Assembly: GCA_023433225.1 (NCBI GenBank)
Contig: JAEZDQ010000015.1
Span: 1-14,891, forward strand
DNA length: 14,891 nt
From: Bacteroidota bacterium
GTDB lineage: Bacteria; Bacteroidota; Bacteroidia; Flavobacteriales; Weeksellaceae
Direction: 5' to 3'
The notes below the pieces were generated by a model, which was given only the letters and a program-made list of their open reading frames with translations, had not been told where the DNA came from and did no database searches. Within the stretch, counting starts at the first letter, position 1. Each line of letters opens with the position of its first letter. Below are positions 14,433 to 14,891 of the stretch, piece by piece. The position numbers and the translations under genes were made by a program.

Positions 14433-14498
14433 ATTCTTCCATTCAAAGATTTTAAATCTATTCAAGTTTTAAGAAGGAAATTTTTATTGATTAAAATC

Positions 14499-14891
14499 CT
14501 ACTTCTTCACCTTAATCGTACAACCAATCGCGACGGTCGTTGTCTTTTCTATGGGTTTACCTGCAAGCAGGGCATCCACCGCAGCCTCCACATAACGTTC
14601 CGAAACATCCGCAGCATCGCTGTAATTGTTATCAATCGTACCGATGTAGCGCACAATGTTTTTCCCGCTTTCCTTGTTCAGCAAAAAGACGTGCGGAGTC
14701 TTGGTAGCTCCGTATTGCGGATAAATTTTCTGTCCTTCGTCCAGCAGATAAGGGAAAGTAAATCCTTTGTCCGCTGCCCGTTTCCTCATTTCTTCCATGC
14801 TGTCTTCAGGCTGTACTTCCGGATCATTCGGGTTGATGGCAATCACCGGATAACCCAACGGTCTGTATTTCTTATTCAGCGCGATGATCCG
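14499..14891 (-). CDS. Thioredoxin/peroxiredoxin-like family protein (5' end outside window)
   Basis: The gene enters from the right edge, so only its C-terminal 130 residues are seen, and the frame is open to base 14891. IIALNKKYRPLGYPVIAINPNDPEVQPEDSMEEMRKRAADKGFTFPYLLDEGQKIYPQYGATKTPHVFLL fits an AhpC/TSA-type redoxin, with the cis-proline loop at TPHVF. The protein ends in AIGCTIKVKK, a C-terminal cysteine motif I associate with this subfamily. The N-terminal redox cysteines would lie outside the window, so catalytic competence cannot be judged. No internal ATG in this region is needed as a start. It is visibly more GC-rich than the polysaccharide genes, marking the right border of that region. 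Confidence 0.85.
   Translation of the reverse strand, partial: RIIALNKKYRPLGYPVIAINPNDPEVQPEDSMEEMRKRAADKGFTFPYLLDEGQKIYPQYGATKTPHVFLLNKESGKNIVRYIGTIDNNYSDAADVSERYVEAAVDALLAGKPIEKTTTVAIGCTIKVKK

Noticed and set aside
14433..14498. Possible bidirectional terminator between the GT-B and redoxin genes
   Set aside because: Only short, bulged pairing (TTCTTC with GAAGGAA) across a long loop and a small GATTTTAAATC palindrome are seen; too weak to call.

Overview
The window looks like chromosome from a member of the Bacteroidota, most likely class Flavobacteriia. This rests on several things: TAnnTTTG-type -7 promoter boxes, start codons mostly without a clear Shine-Dalgarno sequence, a DUF4920 lipoprotein, the 5S rRNA sequence type, and two short palindromic repeats of a kind I remember as widely dispersed in these genomes. 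The genus cannot be fixed from the sequence alone.

Layout. Positions 1-390 hold the end of an rRNA region: a GC-rich palindromic repeat, an intact 5S rRNA with a strong intrinsic terminator, then a second, 5'-truncated and structurally remodelled 5S-derived sequence with its own decayed terminator. Positions 446-1410 are a two-gene lipoprotein operon (a DUF4920 protein and a small CxxCH cytochrome-like protein). It runs tail-to-tail into a Nudix hydrolase gene on the minus strand, which is divergent from an SRPBCC-fold protein gene across a 39-bp spacer. Positions 5961-2441 are a minus-strand run: panB (pantothenate synthesis), an RluA-type pseudouridine synthase, an LpxL/HtrB-type lipid A acyltransferase and a family 2 glycosyltransferase. 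The last gene carries a palindromic repeat that has been absorbed in frame into the protein.

Positions 6046-14432 are a surface polysaccharide (O-antigen-like) locus, visibly richer in A+T than its flanks. It starts with an ABC-2 export pair (Wzm-like permease, Wzt-like ATPase with a C-terminal extra domain). A divergent class I methyltransferase, a GT8-like putative glycosyltransferase, an FkbM methyltransferase and two GT2 enzymes follow in a tightly packed plus-strand operon. A GT2 gene on the opposite strand and a divergently placed GT-B (GT4-like) glycosyltransferase complete it. A plausible reading is that the glycosyltransferases build a glycan on a lipid carrier at the inner face of the membrane, one or both methyltransferases modify it, and Wzm/Wzt export it, with the Wzt C-terminal domain possibly recognising the modified end.

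The right edge holds the 3' part of a minus-strand thioredoxin/peroxiredoxin-like gene whose beginning lies outside the window. There are no tRNAs, CRISPR arrays, transposases or phage genes. No gene-free stretch exceeds about 300 bases except the start of the window, which is described above. The most unusual items are the remodelled 5S-derived element and the repeat insertion inside the glycosyltransferase gene.
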